Below are positions 1-7,756 of a stretch of DNA of 19,905 bases, in pieces. Positions within the stretch are counted from its first letter, which is position 1. Each line of letters opens with the position of its first letter. The DNA lies in NCBI GenBank assembly GCA_024275695.1, contig JAJRYP010000057.1, positions 1-19,905 on the forward strand, given 5' to 3'. Below the pieces are notes generated by a model. The model ran no database searches. It was not told where the DNA came from and saw only the letters and a program-made list of their open reading frames with translations. Source of the stretch: Patescibacteria group bacterium. GTDB taxonomy: Bacteria; Patescibacteriota; Gracilibacteria; UBA1369; PNNO01. The translations under genes were made by a program, and so were the position numbers.

Positions 1-246
1 AAAAGCATTTTTGATTCCGATTGGCCGATTTTTGACAAAAAACTTATTAAAGACGATACCATAGAACTGGTAATTCAAGTGAACGGAAAAGTCAGAGCAA
101 AAACAGAGGCTTCTGCCGATATTAGCCGAGAAGACGCGATACAAATTGCAAAAGATATTAAAAATATCAAAGCTCATCTTGCAGGGAAAAAAATTGTTAA
201 AGAAATTTATGTTCCGGGAAGACTGGTAAATATTGTCGTTGAATAA
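1..246 (+). CDS. leuS: Leucyl-tRNA synthetase, C-terminal end (partial)
   Basis: Reading frame 1 is open from the window edge to TAA at 244-246 and gives the last 81 residues of a protein. They contain IQVNGKVRAK, followed by GKKIVKEIYVPGRLVNIVVE at the extreme C-terminus. This is the signature of the C-terminal domain of bacterial LeuRS, which contacts the elbow of tRNA-Leu. The enzyme charges tRNA-Leu in the cytoplasm. The catalytic and editing domains lie outside the window. The promoter of the folD cluster begins only about 5 bp after the stop, so leuS is the last gene of its own unit. The family assignment is secure from the motif although the piece is short. Confidence 0.93.
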   Translation, partial: KSIFDSDWPIFDKKLIKDDTIELVIQVNGKVRAKTEASADISREDAIQIAKDIKNIKAHLAGKKIVKEIYVPGRLVNIVVE

Positions 247-250
247 AATT

Positions 251-279
251 TTGCAACGCGTGTAAAATTCTGCTAACAT
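251..279 (+). promoter_or_regulatory. Promoter of folD-purF-purD
   Basis: TTGCAA (251-256), a 17-bp spacer, then TAACAT (274-279) preceded by TGC, which gives an extended -10. Transcription would start near 286, leaving a leader of about 18 nt before the folD ATG at 304. The same TTGCAA -35 recurs upstream of two minus-strand genes (11635-11662 and 16392-16420), which supports its use. Confidence 0.6.
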
Positions 280-303
280 ACCGGCGTCCTTTTCGTTTTA
301 TTT

Positions 304-1155
304 ATGCAGTTACTAGATGGTAGAAAAATCGCCGACGAACTCCTTGAGACTCTCAAAAACGAGGTGATAGAGTTGCAAGATAAACAAATCTACCCAAAGC
401 TTGCTGTAATTTTAGTCGGAGATAACCCCGCGAGTCTTTCCTATATTAAACAAAAGAGAAAAGCATGCGAAAAAACCGGGATCCGGTGGGAGCAGATTAA
501 TTATGATGAATCTATTACAACCAAGGAGCTAATTAGTAAAATTGAAGAACTTAATAAAGATAAGACAATTCATGGAATTTTGGTTCAACTTCCGCTTCCG
601 CAAGACATTTATGCTCCGGAAATCATTAAAGCGATTGATCCTAAAAAGGATGTAGATGGATTTACCGCTTATAACATTGGAAAAATGTTTTTGAGCACGG
701 AGTTTGAGCATCTTCCTCCTTGCACACCCGCGGGAGTTATTAAAATGCTTGATTATTACAATATTAATATCGAAGGCTTGGAGGCAACTGTTGTCGGAGC
801 AAGTAATATTGTAGGCAAACCGCTTTCGGTGATGCTTTTAAATAGAGGAGCCACTGTAACGACATGTCATATCAAGACAAAAGATCTGAAAGCTCATACA
901 CTTAACGCCGACCTAATTTGCGTAGCTGTTGGAAAGCGTAATTTAATTACCGAAGATATGGTAAAAGACAACGTGATTCTGGTAGATATCGGCGTAAATA
1001 GAAAAGAAGACGGCAAACTCTGCGGAGATGCCGATTTTGAAACAATCTCTAAAAAAGCAAGTTATATAACTCCGGTACCGGGTGGTGTAGGCCCGATGAC
1101 CGTCGCTTGCCTTATGGAAAACACCGTAAATGCCGCCGGCCGCGCGAATGCGTAG
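304..1155 (+). CDS. folD: FolD bifunctional methylenetetrahydrofolate dehydrogenase/cyclohydrolase
   Basis: A cytoplasmic bifunctional enzyme that interconverts 5,10-methylene-THF, 5,10-methenyl-THF and 10-formyl-THF using NADP. It supplies one-carbon units for purine synthesis. The 283 residues match the usual family length. Visible motifs are the catalytic Tyr47 and Lys51 (SLSYIKQKRKACEKTGI), QLPLPQ, KDVDGF, PCTPAG, the dinucleotide-binding VVGASNIVGKPLSV and the C-terminal ITPVPGGVGPMT. The ATG at 304 is the first in frame and gives the normal N-terminus. No Shine-Dalgarno sequence is seen; the leader is U-rich. It is followed 35 bp later by purF and then purD, consistent with one purine/one-carbon operon. 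Nothing in the active site is missing. Confidence 0.97.
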   Translation: MQLLDGRKIADELLETLKNEVIELQDKQIYPKLAVILVGDNPASLSYIKQKRKACEKTGIRWEQINYDESITTKELISKIEELNKDKTIHGILVQLPLPQDIYAPEIIKAIDPKKDVDGFTAYNIGKMFLSTEFEHLPPCTPAGVIKMLDYYNINIEGLEATVVGASNIVGKPLSVMLLNRGATVTTCHIKTKDLKAHTLNADLICVAVGKRNLITEDMVKDNVILVDIGVNRKEDGKLCGDADFETISKKASYITPVPGGVGPMTVACLMENTVNAAGRANA

Positions 1156-1163
1156 GTGCGGCC
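1138..1163 (+). terminator. GC-rich hairpin spanning the folD stop codon
   Basis: GGCCGC (1138-1143) pairs with GCGGCC (1158-1163); two more pairs inside (G-U and C-G) give an 8-bp stem and a 10-nt loop that holds the folD TAG. It is followed by ACTTTTATATAATTT, a weak U-tract. It could terminate or attenuate between folD and purF, or protect the folD mRNA end. The tail is poor for a terminator, so the role is uncertain. A TATAAT at 1171-1176 just after it may be a -10 for purF, but I see no good -35. Confidence 0.35.
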
Positions 1164-1190
1164 ACTTTTATATAATTTAACTATCGCCTC

Positions 1191-2678
1191 ATGTGTGGAA
1201 TTATTGGGATCAGTGCCAGTGAAAACGTAGTTCAGGAAATATACGACGGACTTTTAACACTACAACACAGAGGTCAGGATTCTGCCGGTATCATGACATA
1301 CGATGGACAATTTCATCTTAAAAAAGGAAACGGGCTTGTTAGAGATGTTTTTCATACAAAAAATATGATGAGGCTTAACGGGCCGGTTGGTATAGGACAC
1401 ACGAGGTATCCCACAGCCGGGACATATAAGTCCGCCGAATCACAACCGTTTTATGTTAATTCGCCTTTTGGAATAGCACTTGTTCATAACGGAAATCTTA
1501 CAAATTACCATCAACTTAAAAAAGAAGTAAGAGCAAAAGATAAACGCTTTTTAAATACGGAATCCGATTCTGAAGTTCTTTTGAATGTTGTAGCCAATGA
1601 AATGCGAACACTTAATGTAAATCAAATGAAACCCGCAGACATATTCAAAGCGATGTCTGCCGTGTTTAAACGTGTAAAAGGAAGTTACAGCGTAATCACT
1701 TTAATAGCCGGACACGGTTTATTGGCGTTCAGAGATCCTTATGGAATTCGTCCGCTTCTGATTGGGAAACGTAATACAAAAATGACTACCGATTATGTTA
1801 TTGCTTCGGAAAGTGTCGCGCTTGATACTCTCGGATTTGCTTATGAATCGGATATTCAACCCGGCGAAGTCGTATTCATTGATAAACAGAAAAAAATACA
1901 TAGAAAAATTTGCGTTTCAAAACCTAAATGGGCACCATGTTTGTTTGAATACGTTTATATCGCCAGACCGGATTCAACGCTGGATAAGATTAATATTTAT
2001 AAAACTCGTTTAAGGCTTGGTGAATATCTTTCTGAAAAGATTAAAAAAGCAAAACTGGATATCGATGTAGTTTGTCCTGTTCCGGACAGTGCCAGAAGTT
2101 CCGCGATTCCTCTCGCGCACAAGCTGGGAGTCAGATACAGAGAAGGACTTGTAAAAAACAGATATATCGGAAGAACATTCATTATGCCCGATCAAAAAGA
2201 ACGAAAGAGATCTATCAGATTCAAATTGAATCCACTTCCTCTGGAACTTAAAGGTAAAAATGTCTTATTGGTAGATGATAGTATCGTTCGAGGAAATACA
2301 TCGAAAAAAATTATTGAAATGGTTCGAAACGCAGGTGCAAAAAAAGTTTATTTTGCTTCATGCGCTCCTCCGCTGGTTTCTCCATGTGTGTACGGGGTAG
2401 ATATGCCGACCCGAAAAGACTTTGTTGCTTATAATCTCGAAATCGAAACAATTGCAAAAATTATCGGTGCGGATAAAGTATTTTATCAAGACTTAAAGCA
2501 TCTTGAGAAAGCTGCTCATATAGGAAATAAAGATATTACGGATTTTTGCGGAGCATGCTTTTCCGGAAAGTATCCGACACAGGATGTTAACGAAGAAATT
2601 CTGCAGGATGCCGAAGAAATACGGAGGAAAGCTCATCCGTCACCGGAAGATAGCGGAGAACCGCTGAGTTTACTATAA
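1191..2678 (+). CDS. purF: PurF amidophosphoribosyltransferase, probable [4Fe-4S] type
   Basis: Catalyses the first committed step of purine synthesis: PRPP plus glutamine gives 5-phosphoribosylamine. The 495-residue protein starts MCGIIGIS, so the N-terminal nucleophile Cys2 is exposed by Met removal alone, without the propeptide found in Bacillus-type enzymes. The class II glutaminase half holds HRGQDSAG, GHTRYPTAG and VHNGNLTN. The PRTase half carries the PRPP loop VLLVDDSIVRGNTS (about 358-371). Cys250, Cys399, Cys453 and Cys456 fall where the B. subtilis enzyme has its four cluster ligands, including the CGAC pair near the C-terminus, so an iron-sulfur cluster is likely. Other stretches (KNRYIGRTFIMP, DKINIY) look more like the E. 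coli enzyme. No Shine-Dalgarno sequence precedes the ATG. It lies between folD and purD in the same direction. Confidence 0.97.
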   Translation: MCGIIGISASENVVQEIYDGLLTLQHRGQDSAGIMTYDGQFHLKKGNGLVRDVFHTKNMMRLNGPVGIGHTRYPTAGTYKSAESQPFYVNSPFGIALVHNGNLTNYHQLKKEVRAKDKRFLNTESDSEVLLNVVANEMRTLNVNQMKPADIFKAMSAVFKRVKGSYSVITLIAGHGLLAFRDPYGIRPLLIGKRNTKMTTDYVIASESVALDTLGFAYESDIQPGEVVFIDKQKKIHRKICVSKPKWAPCLFEYVYIARPDSTLDKINIYKTRLRLGEYLSEKIKKAKLDIDVVCPVPDSARSSAIPLAHKLGVRYREGLVKNRYIGRTFIMPDQKERKRSIRFKLNPLPLELKGKNVLLVDDSIVRGNTSKKIIEMVRNAGAKKVYFASCAPPLVSPCVYGVDMPTRKDFVAYNLEIETIAKIIGADKVFYQDLKHLEKAAHIGNKDITDFCGACFSGKYPTQDVNEEILQDAEEIRRKAHPSPEDSGEPLSLL

Positions 2679-2696
2679 ATTTTAACTTACGACTTT

Positions 2697-4013
2697 ATGA
2701 AAAAGATTCTCCTTGTTGGTAATGGAGCTCGTGAGCATGTTATAGCGGAAACATTAAAACGAAGCCCTCAAGAAGTCTCTATAATTGCTTACGGGAAAGC
2801 CAGAAACCCGGGTATTATCGCACTTTCCGACAGATATGAAGTTGGCCCGTTGGATACATTTGAACAACTTAAAAAACTGGCAACGGAAGAAAAGCCCGAT
2901 TTTGCCGTTATCGGTCCGGACGATCCAATCGCCGATGGCGCTGTCGATGCTCTTTTAGAGCTGGAAGTCCACAGTATGGCGCCACTTCAAACAGTAGCGC
3001 GACTTGAATCCTCAAAATCGTTTACACGTGATTTACTTGCCAAATACAAAATCCCCGGGAACCCGAAATTTCATATATTTTTAACGGAACAAGGTGTTGA
3101 ACAATATATTCGCGATGAACTTGGAGGAGATTTTGTTGTGAAAGCCGACGGCCTTATGGGAGGAAAAGGAGTTAAAGTTTCCGGTGAACATTTACATTCC
3201 GCCGAAGAAGGAATCGAATATGCAAAAAAGTGCATTTCTAAATTCGGACGAGTGGTTATTGAAGAAAAATTTGTTGGAGAAGAATTCAGTTTAATGTGTT
3301 TCTGCGACGGGGAAAATATTGCTCCAATGCCGGCCGTTCAAGATCATAAACGCGCATATAACGGGGATACGGGGCCAAACACGGGTGGAATGGGAACATA
3401 TAGTGATGCAGATCATTCACTCCCCTTTCTAAAGCCTGAAGATATTGAAAAGGCTGTTGAAATAACAAAAAAAACCGCTCGTGCACTTTTTGAAGAAACC
3501 GGAGCGGAATTTAAAGGAATTATGTATGGCGGTTTTATTGTTACAAAAAGCGGAGTTAAATTAATTGAATATAATGCAAGATTCGGCGATCCGGAAGCCA
3601 TGAATGTATTGCCTCTTTTAGAAACCGATTTTGTAAAGATTTGCGAAGCTGTAATTAATGGAACTCTTGATACTTTGGACGTTAAATTTTCAAAGCAAGC
3701 TACGGTTTGTAAATACATTGTTCCTAAAGGATATCCGGAAAATCCGGTAAAAGGGGAAAAGATCGAGGTTGGAAAAACAGCGGAAGAGGTTAAACTTTAT
3801 TACGCCTCTGTAGACCAAAAAGAAGACGGAATTTATATGAGCGGATCGAGGGCGCTTGCTTTTGTAGGTGTTGCGGATACAATCGGCGATGCGGAAAAAA
3901 TTGCCGCACGCGCATTATCCACCGTTAACGGGAAAGTGTTTTATAGAGACGACATAGGAACAGACGCACTCATTCAAAAGCGGATTGATCATATGAAGGA
4001 GTTACGAGGGTAG
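2697..4013 (+). CDS. purD: PurD phosphoribosylamine-glycine ligase
   Basis: An ATP-grasp enzyme that joins 5-phosphoribosylamine (the unstable product of PurF) to glycine, giving GAR. Length is 438 residues, normal for the family. Seen in order: the N-terminal nucleotide-type fold VGNGAREH (7-14), GPDDPIADG (73-81, usually GPExPL), the ATP-grasp glycine-rich segment VVKADGLMGGKGVKV (147-161), DHKRAYNGDTGPNTGGMGTY (216-235), and IEYNARFGDPEAMNVLP with metal and ATP ligands. The tail (CKYIVPKGYPENPVKG) seems somewhat nearer to archaeal-style PurD by eye, which is weak evidence. The gene follows purF by 18 bp, which fits channelling of the labile intermediate. No Shine-Dalgarno sequence is visible. 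It ends with TAG and faces the SPFH gene tail to tail. Confidence 0.96.
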   Translation: MKKILLVGNGAREHVIAETLKRSPQEVSIIAYGKARNPGIIALSDRYEVGPLDTFEQLKKLATEEKPDFAVIGPDDPIADGAVDALLELEVHSMAPLQTVARLESSKSFTRDLLAKYKIPGNPKFHIFLTEQGVEQYIRDELGGDFVVKADGLMGGKGVKVSGEHLHSAEEGIEYAKKCISKFGRVVIEEKFVGEEFSLMCFCDGENIAPMPAVQDHKRAYNGDTGPNTGGMGTYSDADHSLPFLKPEDIEKAVEITKKTARALFEETGAEFKGIMYGGFIVTKSGVKLIEYNARFGDPEAMNVLPLLETDFVKICEAVINGTLDTLDVKFSKQATVCKYIVPKGYPENPVKGEKIEVGKTAEEVKLYYASVDQKEDGIYMSGSRALAFVGVADTIGDAEKIAARALSTVNGKVFYRDDIGTDALIQKRIDHMKELRG

Positions 4014-4069
4014 AATTCATCTTCCCGCCAATCTAACATCCGGGTGATAAAAATTTTATAAAAAATTTA

Positions 4070-4116
4070 CATCTCGAGATGGAAGTGTGTCTATAACGAC
4101 TCCGTACCAATACGGA
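4070..4116. repeat. Small palindromes in the purD/SPFH convergent gap
   Basis: The 136-bp gap between the convergent genes holds a 12-bp perfect palindrome, CATCTCGAGATG (4070-4081), and a hairpin, TCCGTA-CCAA-TACGGA (4101-4116; 6-bp stem, 4-nt loop). Neither is followed by a clear U-tract, so neither is a convincing intrinsic terminator. They may still mark the 3' ends of the two transcripts. I see no small gene in this gap. Confidence 0.35.
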
Positions 4117-4149
4117 TTTCCGAGAAAATAGACGGTTGGAAAAATAATC

Positions 4150-4917
4150 CTATTCGTGAGCACCTCTCTTGCCAATCTTTTCAAGAGCTCTAAGCGCTTC
4201 GATCGGAAGCATCCAGATTGTTGTATTTGATTGATCCGAAGAAAGATCGTTGATTGATTGTAGAGTTCTTAAATGAAGCGCTCCGGGCGCCGCGTTAAGC
4301 ATATTTGCGGCTTTTGACATATTTTCCGCAGCCGCCACTTCACCTTCGGCTTTAATAATTACCGCACGTTTTTCACGTTCAGCTTCAGCTTCTTTCGCCA
4401 TTGTTCTTTTAAGATCTTGCGGAAGAACAATATCTTTAAGTTCAACCGATTCAACTTTAATTCCCCAAGGATCACTCGCTTTATCTACAATTCCCTGAAT
4501 TCTGTGAGCGATTTCATCACGATTTTTAAGAAGATCGTCCAGAGAAACTTCACCAACCGCATTACGCATTGTAGTTTGCGCAAGTTGACTTATCGCATAA
4601 TAAAAATTTTCAACTTCGATAATAGATTTTTCCGCATTATTTACTTTGTAATAAATAACCGCATTAATATGAATCGAAACATTATCTTTAGTGATAGCTT
4701 CCTGATCCGGAACATCAACCGCTTTTGTACGTATATCAACTCTCCGCATATGTTGAAAAATCGGTATAACCAGACGCCATCCCGGCATTTTTGTTCCGGT
4801 ATATTTACCTAGAGTAAACATAACACCGCGCTGGTATTGATTAATTTGGCGAATACTTACCAAAAGTATAATCAAAACGACAATCACAACAGGATAAAAA
4901 ACTATTAATGGCTGCAT
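4150..4917 (-). CDS. SPFH/band 7 (stomatin/slipin-like) membrane protein
   Basis: One N-terminal hydrophobic segment (about residues 2-22) is followed by a prohibitin-homology domain. Hallmarks are QYQRGVMFTLGKYTG, PGWRLVIPIFQHMRRVDIRT, VDVPDQEAITKDNVSIHINAV, AQTTMRNAVGEVSLDDLL and the helical stretch AKEAEAEREKRAVIIKAEGE. These are characteristic of slipins, which oligomerise on membranes, scaffold microdomains and often regulate proteases. A TTG two codons upstream (4923) is also in frame; I prefer the ATG at 4917, giving 255 residues. The usual NfeD partner is absent here. A 10-bp inverted repeat lies just upstream of the start. Downstream is the convergent purD. The family is certain; the specific role is unknown. 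Confidence 0.9.
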   Translation of the reverse strand: MQPLIVFYPVVIVVLIILLVSIRQINQYQRGVMFTLGKYTGTKMPGWRLVIPIFQHMRRVDIRTKAVDVPDQEAITKDNVSIHINAVIYYKVNNAEKSIIEVENFYYAISQLAQTTMRNAVGEVSLDDLLKNRDEIAHRIQGIVDKASDPWGIKVESVELKDIVLPQDLKRTMAKEAEAEREKRAVIIKAEGEVAAAENMSKAANMLNAAPGALHLRTLQSINDLSSDQSNTTIWMLPIEALRALEKIGKRGAHE

Positions 4918-4926
4918 AAGCAAGAG

Positions 4927-4958
4927 GTTAGGGACAAGAAAAATTATCTGTCCCTAAC
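4927..4958 (-). repeat. Perfect 10-bp inverted repeat before the SPFH start
   Basis: GTTAGGGACA (4927-4936) and TGTCCCTAAC (4949-4958) are exact reverse complements separated by 12 nt. On the minus strand the hairpin ends about 10 nt before the SPFH ATG and lies 36 bp after the stop of the small upstream gene. It lacks a U-tail in that direction; on the plus strand it is followed by TTTACTTT. It could be an mRNA 3'-end structure, a translational control hairpin or a protein-binding site. Confidence 0.5.
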
Positions 4959-4994
4959 TTTACTTTAGAAGAGTCTACAAATCAAATAGATCAA

Positions 4995-5321
4995 TTATTT
5001 TCGAGTACTTGATTCTTTAGTCGTTTCTTCTTCATCAATGACTTTATTTTCTTTAATATCACTATTAAGCACATTTTCTTCTTTTTCTACTACTTCGCTT
5101 TCAGTGATATCGGCATTGATCGTCGCTTCCGGTTGTTCAATTTGTTCAAGACAAGGAACGTAAACGGAATTTTCCCAAACGTCGCAATCAACCCCGGGAA
5201 TAAGAGACCCCTTAAAATAACTGCTCTGCATAAACACGGCAGCAAGCATTGCAACCACCACAACGGTGATGATTACGGCAAGAACCTTGCCGATTTCGAT
5301 TTTTACCATCTTTGTTTCCAT
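4995..5321 (-). CDS. Small membrane-anchored protein with an acidic tail (METK family, copy 1)
   Basis: A 108-residue protein I do not recognise. Residues 1-10 are polar and basic (METKMVKIEI). About 11-31 form one hydrophobic span, followed by QSSYFKGSL at the membrane exit, then a tail of about 70 residues rich in Glu, Asp, Thr and Ser, with two Cys (in VDCDVW and VPCLEQ). The topology is probably N-in with the tail outside. Its first 40 residues align with the 161-residue protein at 11113-11598, while the tails are unrelated. It lies between the PrsW-like gene (35 bp upstream) and SPFH. The leader is A-rich (TAACCAAAAAAAAT) with no Shine-Dalgarno sequence, similar to that of its paralogue. 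It may belong to the same transcript as the PrsW-like gene. Confidence 0.7.
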   Translation of the reverse strand: METKMVKIEIGKVLAVIITVVVVAMLAAVFMQSSYFKGSLIPGVDCDVWENSVYVPCLEQIEQPEATINADITESEVVEKEENVLNSDIKENKVIDEEETTKESSTRK

Positions 5322-5355
5322 ATTTTTTTTGGTTAAAAAATGAATATATTAAATT

Positions 5356-6480
5356 TTATTGTTGTTCAAGGTGCTCCTCCTTTTTTTCTTCCTCTTCGGA
5401 AACCCACTCGTCAATATCAAAATCTTCTAAATAATTTTTACGAACAAATAATCTTCGAATTGCACTATATGCGTCAACAAATCGTTGACTATCAACGGCT
5501 TTACTCAAAAACAATCTTACAACAGGATTTGTGGGATCCCTTTTCAATAACCTTTTGCAAGTTTTAATTACTTCAATATATTTGCCTTCCCGATACCAGG
5601 TTCCCAAGAGTTCCAGCACTACATCTTTATCTCTATCCTGCATATGTGAAAATTTAGATCTTTTATACAGAAGCTCCAGGTACCCGCTTCTTCTTTTATA
5701 AAGATAAACAAGAAATATAAGCCCTACTGTAATTAACCACAAGACTTTGCTAATCATTCCGAGTTCAAGAAACAAATTAAATAAAGCATGTAATGTAACC
5801 GCGAAGAATAAACCTTTGGCAATTGTGAGTCGTTTAAATAGTTCAGCTTTCTTTTCAAGTTCTTCATCGCTTAAGGCTCTTTTATCCAATTTTTTCATAT
5901 TTCCCCAATATTTCTGAGTAGCAAAAGATTTTGCAAATTTCGACATTCCGTAAAAATTTCCGAAAATTCCTGAAAATACGAGATGCCCGCAAACCGTAAT
6001 TACCGATCTAAAAGCAAATAACGCCAGAAATTGATATATCTCGATGTTTAGTCCCACATTATAGAAATAATATATATTTTCAGCAAAAGCAAAGCCTAAA
6101 GCGGCGACTATACCATATTTGATCGCATCATGGATACTGTTAACCAAATTTTTAGATTTATCTATAAATAATATAACCAAAAATTTAGCTATTTCTTCTA
6201 TAATGGCAACTATTATAAAGAGAATAATTATCTTCTCTTTTTGGGGGATTTCGAATCTGGCAATCATATTTATTACATCTGTTTGGGGAAAAGTTTGCCA
6301 AATATAATGAACCAGAAATACGGGAAAAACAGATAACGCCCCAAGTCCGAAAGCTAAAAGCATGTATTTTTTAGCAAGATTGCTAACATTCCTGCCTTTC
6401 CACAGCTTAAACCAAACAATAGCCGGGATTAGAGCAAGTATGACAACAAGAGCCCCTTGTAGAATTGTGAGAAAATTCAT
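5356..6480 (-). CDS. PrsW-family intramembrane protease with C-terminal TPR-like region
   Basis: A polytopic membrane protein of 374 residues. The PrsW (M82-type) motifs are present in order within predicted membrane helices: the EExxK motif in IIEEIAKF (Glu95, Glu96), FAFAENIYYF (Glu134), CGHLVFSGIFG (His166) and TLHALFNLF (His231). In PrsW these residues serve catalysis; B. subtilis PrsW performs site-1 cleavage of an anti-sigma factor. After the last helix (about 246-261) comes a soluble region of roughly 90 residues that looks like one or two TPR-type helical pairs (WYREGKYIEVIKTCKRLLKR), then an acidic tail (SEEEEKKEEHLEQQ). A good promoter lies at 6513-6541. The substrate is unknown; the neighbouring single-span protein is one possibility, but that is only inference. 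Confidence 0.85.
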   Translation of the reverse strand: MNFLTILQGALVVILALIPAIVWFKLWKGRNVSNLAKKYMLLAFGLGALSVFPVFLVHYIWQTFPQTDVINMIARFEIPQKEKIIILFIIVAIIEEIAKFLVILFIDKSKNLVNSIHDAIKYGIVAALGFAFAENIYYFYNVGLNIEIYQFLALFAFRSVITVCGHLVFSGIFGNFYGMSKFAKSFATQKYWGNMKKLDKRALSDEELEKKAELFKRLTIAKGLFFAVTLHALFNLFLELGMISKVLWLITVGLIFLVYLYKRRSGYLELLYKRSKFSHMQDRDKDVVLELLGTWYREGKYIEVIKTCKRLLKRDPTNPVVRLFLSKAVDSQRFVDAYSAIRRLFVRKNYLEDFDIDEWVSEEEEKKEEHLEQQ

Positions 6481-6512
6481 TTTTATTTATTTTTCTTTTT
6501 TTCATTTTATTA

Positions 6513-6541
6513 ATTATGCCACACTCTCATACTTTCGTCAA
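6513..6541 (-). promoter_or_regulatory. Promoter of the PrsW-like gene
   Basis: On the minus strand, TTGACG (6541-6536), a 17-bp spacer and CATAAT (6518-6513). The predicted start is near 6506, leaving about 26 nt of A-rich leader before the ATG at 6480. It overlaps the extreme 3' end of the interrupted PLD reading frame (TGA at 6527-6529). Confidence 0.6.
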
Positions 6542-6736
6542 ACCTCCTTCAGCTAAATAAAGCAAATATTCATCATAAATTTTACTAAATTTATTCGCAA
6601 TATTTGAACTAAAGTATATAAGCGTATTTTCATCATTAAAAAAGAATCCTCCGTAAGTCCAATTCCCGGTTCCCGTTAATACGATTTTACTATCTATTAT
6701 TAAATTATTATGATGAAAAATTGAAAATTCCGGTTT
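6527..6736 (-). pseudogene. Cut-off second HKD half of the PLD-like protein
   Basis: Directly after the TAA at 6737-6739 the same frame stays open for 69 codons to a TGA at 6527-6529. It encodes HHNNLIIDSKIVLTGTGNWT, which is the second HKD motif of a phospholipase D-type protein followed by the usual TGSxNWT block. The Lys of HxK(x4)D is Asn here. There is no start codon that would make this a separate gene. I read it as the 3' part of the 6737-7756 gene, severed by a nonsense codon and decaying, or reached only by readthrough. Confidence 0.8.
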
Positions 6737-7756
6737 TTACTCACTTGGCATCGTCCCTCCGGCATAAATTTGTATATTCTTTATGTTATATTCTTTTATT
6801 TTATTTTTAAGCCATGGGATCATTGAATCTTTTTCGTTCATAGTTGCAGCGTTTACGGTTATTCTCACTTTAACGCCCTCTTTTGCTTTATCTAAAACAT
6901 ATTTTGCTATTGTATGCGAATCGAAAATGGTCACGCCGATATCTATAGTTTTTTCCGCATTACCAATCAAATCAACAATTCTTGTTTCTATGGAATTTTG
7001 TTTTCGCCCGGGAGAAAACCAAACCTCAACCGTCTCTCCGGATGCGTAAGTTATCTGTTTAGCCCAAGGAATGTACAATAAATCTCTAAATTTACCGTAT
7101 CCAAAATTCCCGCGAGAAAGTCTTGTTATTTCAGACATATAAGCTGAAATAATCTCGGGATCTTCAATTTTCATTAATATATTCGGATCCAGATCCTCTT
7201 GTAAATATGACCAGTTCCACGGTCCGGTTAAAAGAACGCCGGAATCAAGATTTGGGTCAATAATAATAAATTTATGGTGCATATGATAATTATCGTCCGG
7301 TTTTTTAAACATCGGTAAATAAATTACATCAAACGCATCACTCATTTCTGAAACAAAATCTTCAAATTTAACTTTACGATTTAAATTATAAATAATTCTA
7401 ACATCAACTCCCCTATCCGAAGCCGCTTTAAGAGCATCACGAATCTCTGCAATACTAAAGGAATACATTGCTACAAAAATTTCTTTTCGCGCTTTATTGA
7501 TTTCATCAATCGTTATATCGCTAAATTTTGCTTTACTATTTATATTTTCATAAACTTCAATATCCAAATCATAGTCAACAATCACTTCTTCGGCGGCTCT
7601 GTAATTTGTTTCTATTACAAAAAAAGCCGATAAATACTTTGATCCCAAATACAGCGGATATGCCGTAACGCCCAATACCACCAGTACAATTATTATTATA
7701 TTTTTATACCTGTTTAAACTCGGTCTTATCCAGGTTGTAGATTTTTGCATAATCAA
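6737..7756 (-). CDS. Membrane-anchored phospholipase D-like protein, truncated by in-frame TAA
   Basis: 339 residues before the stop. Residues 19-46 are an N-terminal hydrophobic anchor, and the rest is a PLD/HKD-type fold. The first half has SFSIAEIRDALKAASDRGVD and a complete HKD motif HHKFIIID (His160, Lys162, Asp167) followed by TGPWNWS. The second half begins (TIDIGVTIFDSHTIAKYVLD) but stops at TAA (6737-6739) before its own HKD motif, which lies beyond the stop in the same frame. PLD enzymes build one active site from two HKD motifs, so the product is inactive, works as a dimer like single-HKD nucleases, or relies on readthrough. The start overlaps the end of the ABC ATPase frame by about 50 nt, in another frame. 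Substrate (lipid or nucleic acid) cannot be told. Confidence 0.8.
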   Translation of the reverse strand: MIMQKSTTWIRPSLNRYKNIIIIVLVVLGVTAYPLYLGSKYLSAFFVIETNYRAAEEVIVDYDLDIEVYENINSKAKFSDITIDEINKARKEIFVAMYSFSIAEIRDALKAASDRGVDVRIIYNLNRKVKFEDFVSEMSDAFDVIYLPMFKKPDDNYHMHHKFIIIDPNLDSGVLLTGPWNWSYLQEDLDPNILMKIEDPEIISAYMSEITRLSRGNFGYGKFRDLLYIPWAKQITYASGETVEVWFSPGRKQNSIETRIVDLIGNAEKTIDIGVTIFDSHTIAKYVLDKAKEGVKVRITVNAATMNEKDSMIPWLKNKIKEYNIKNIQIYAGGTMPSE

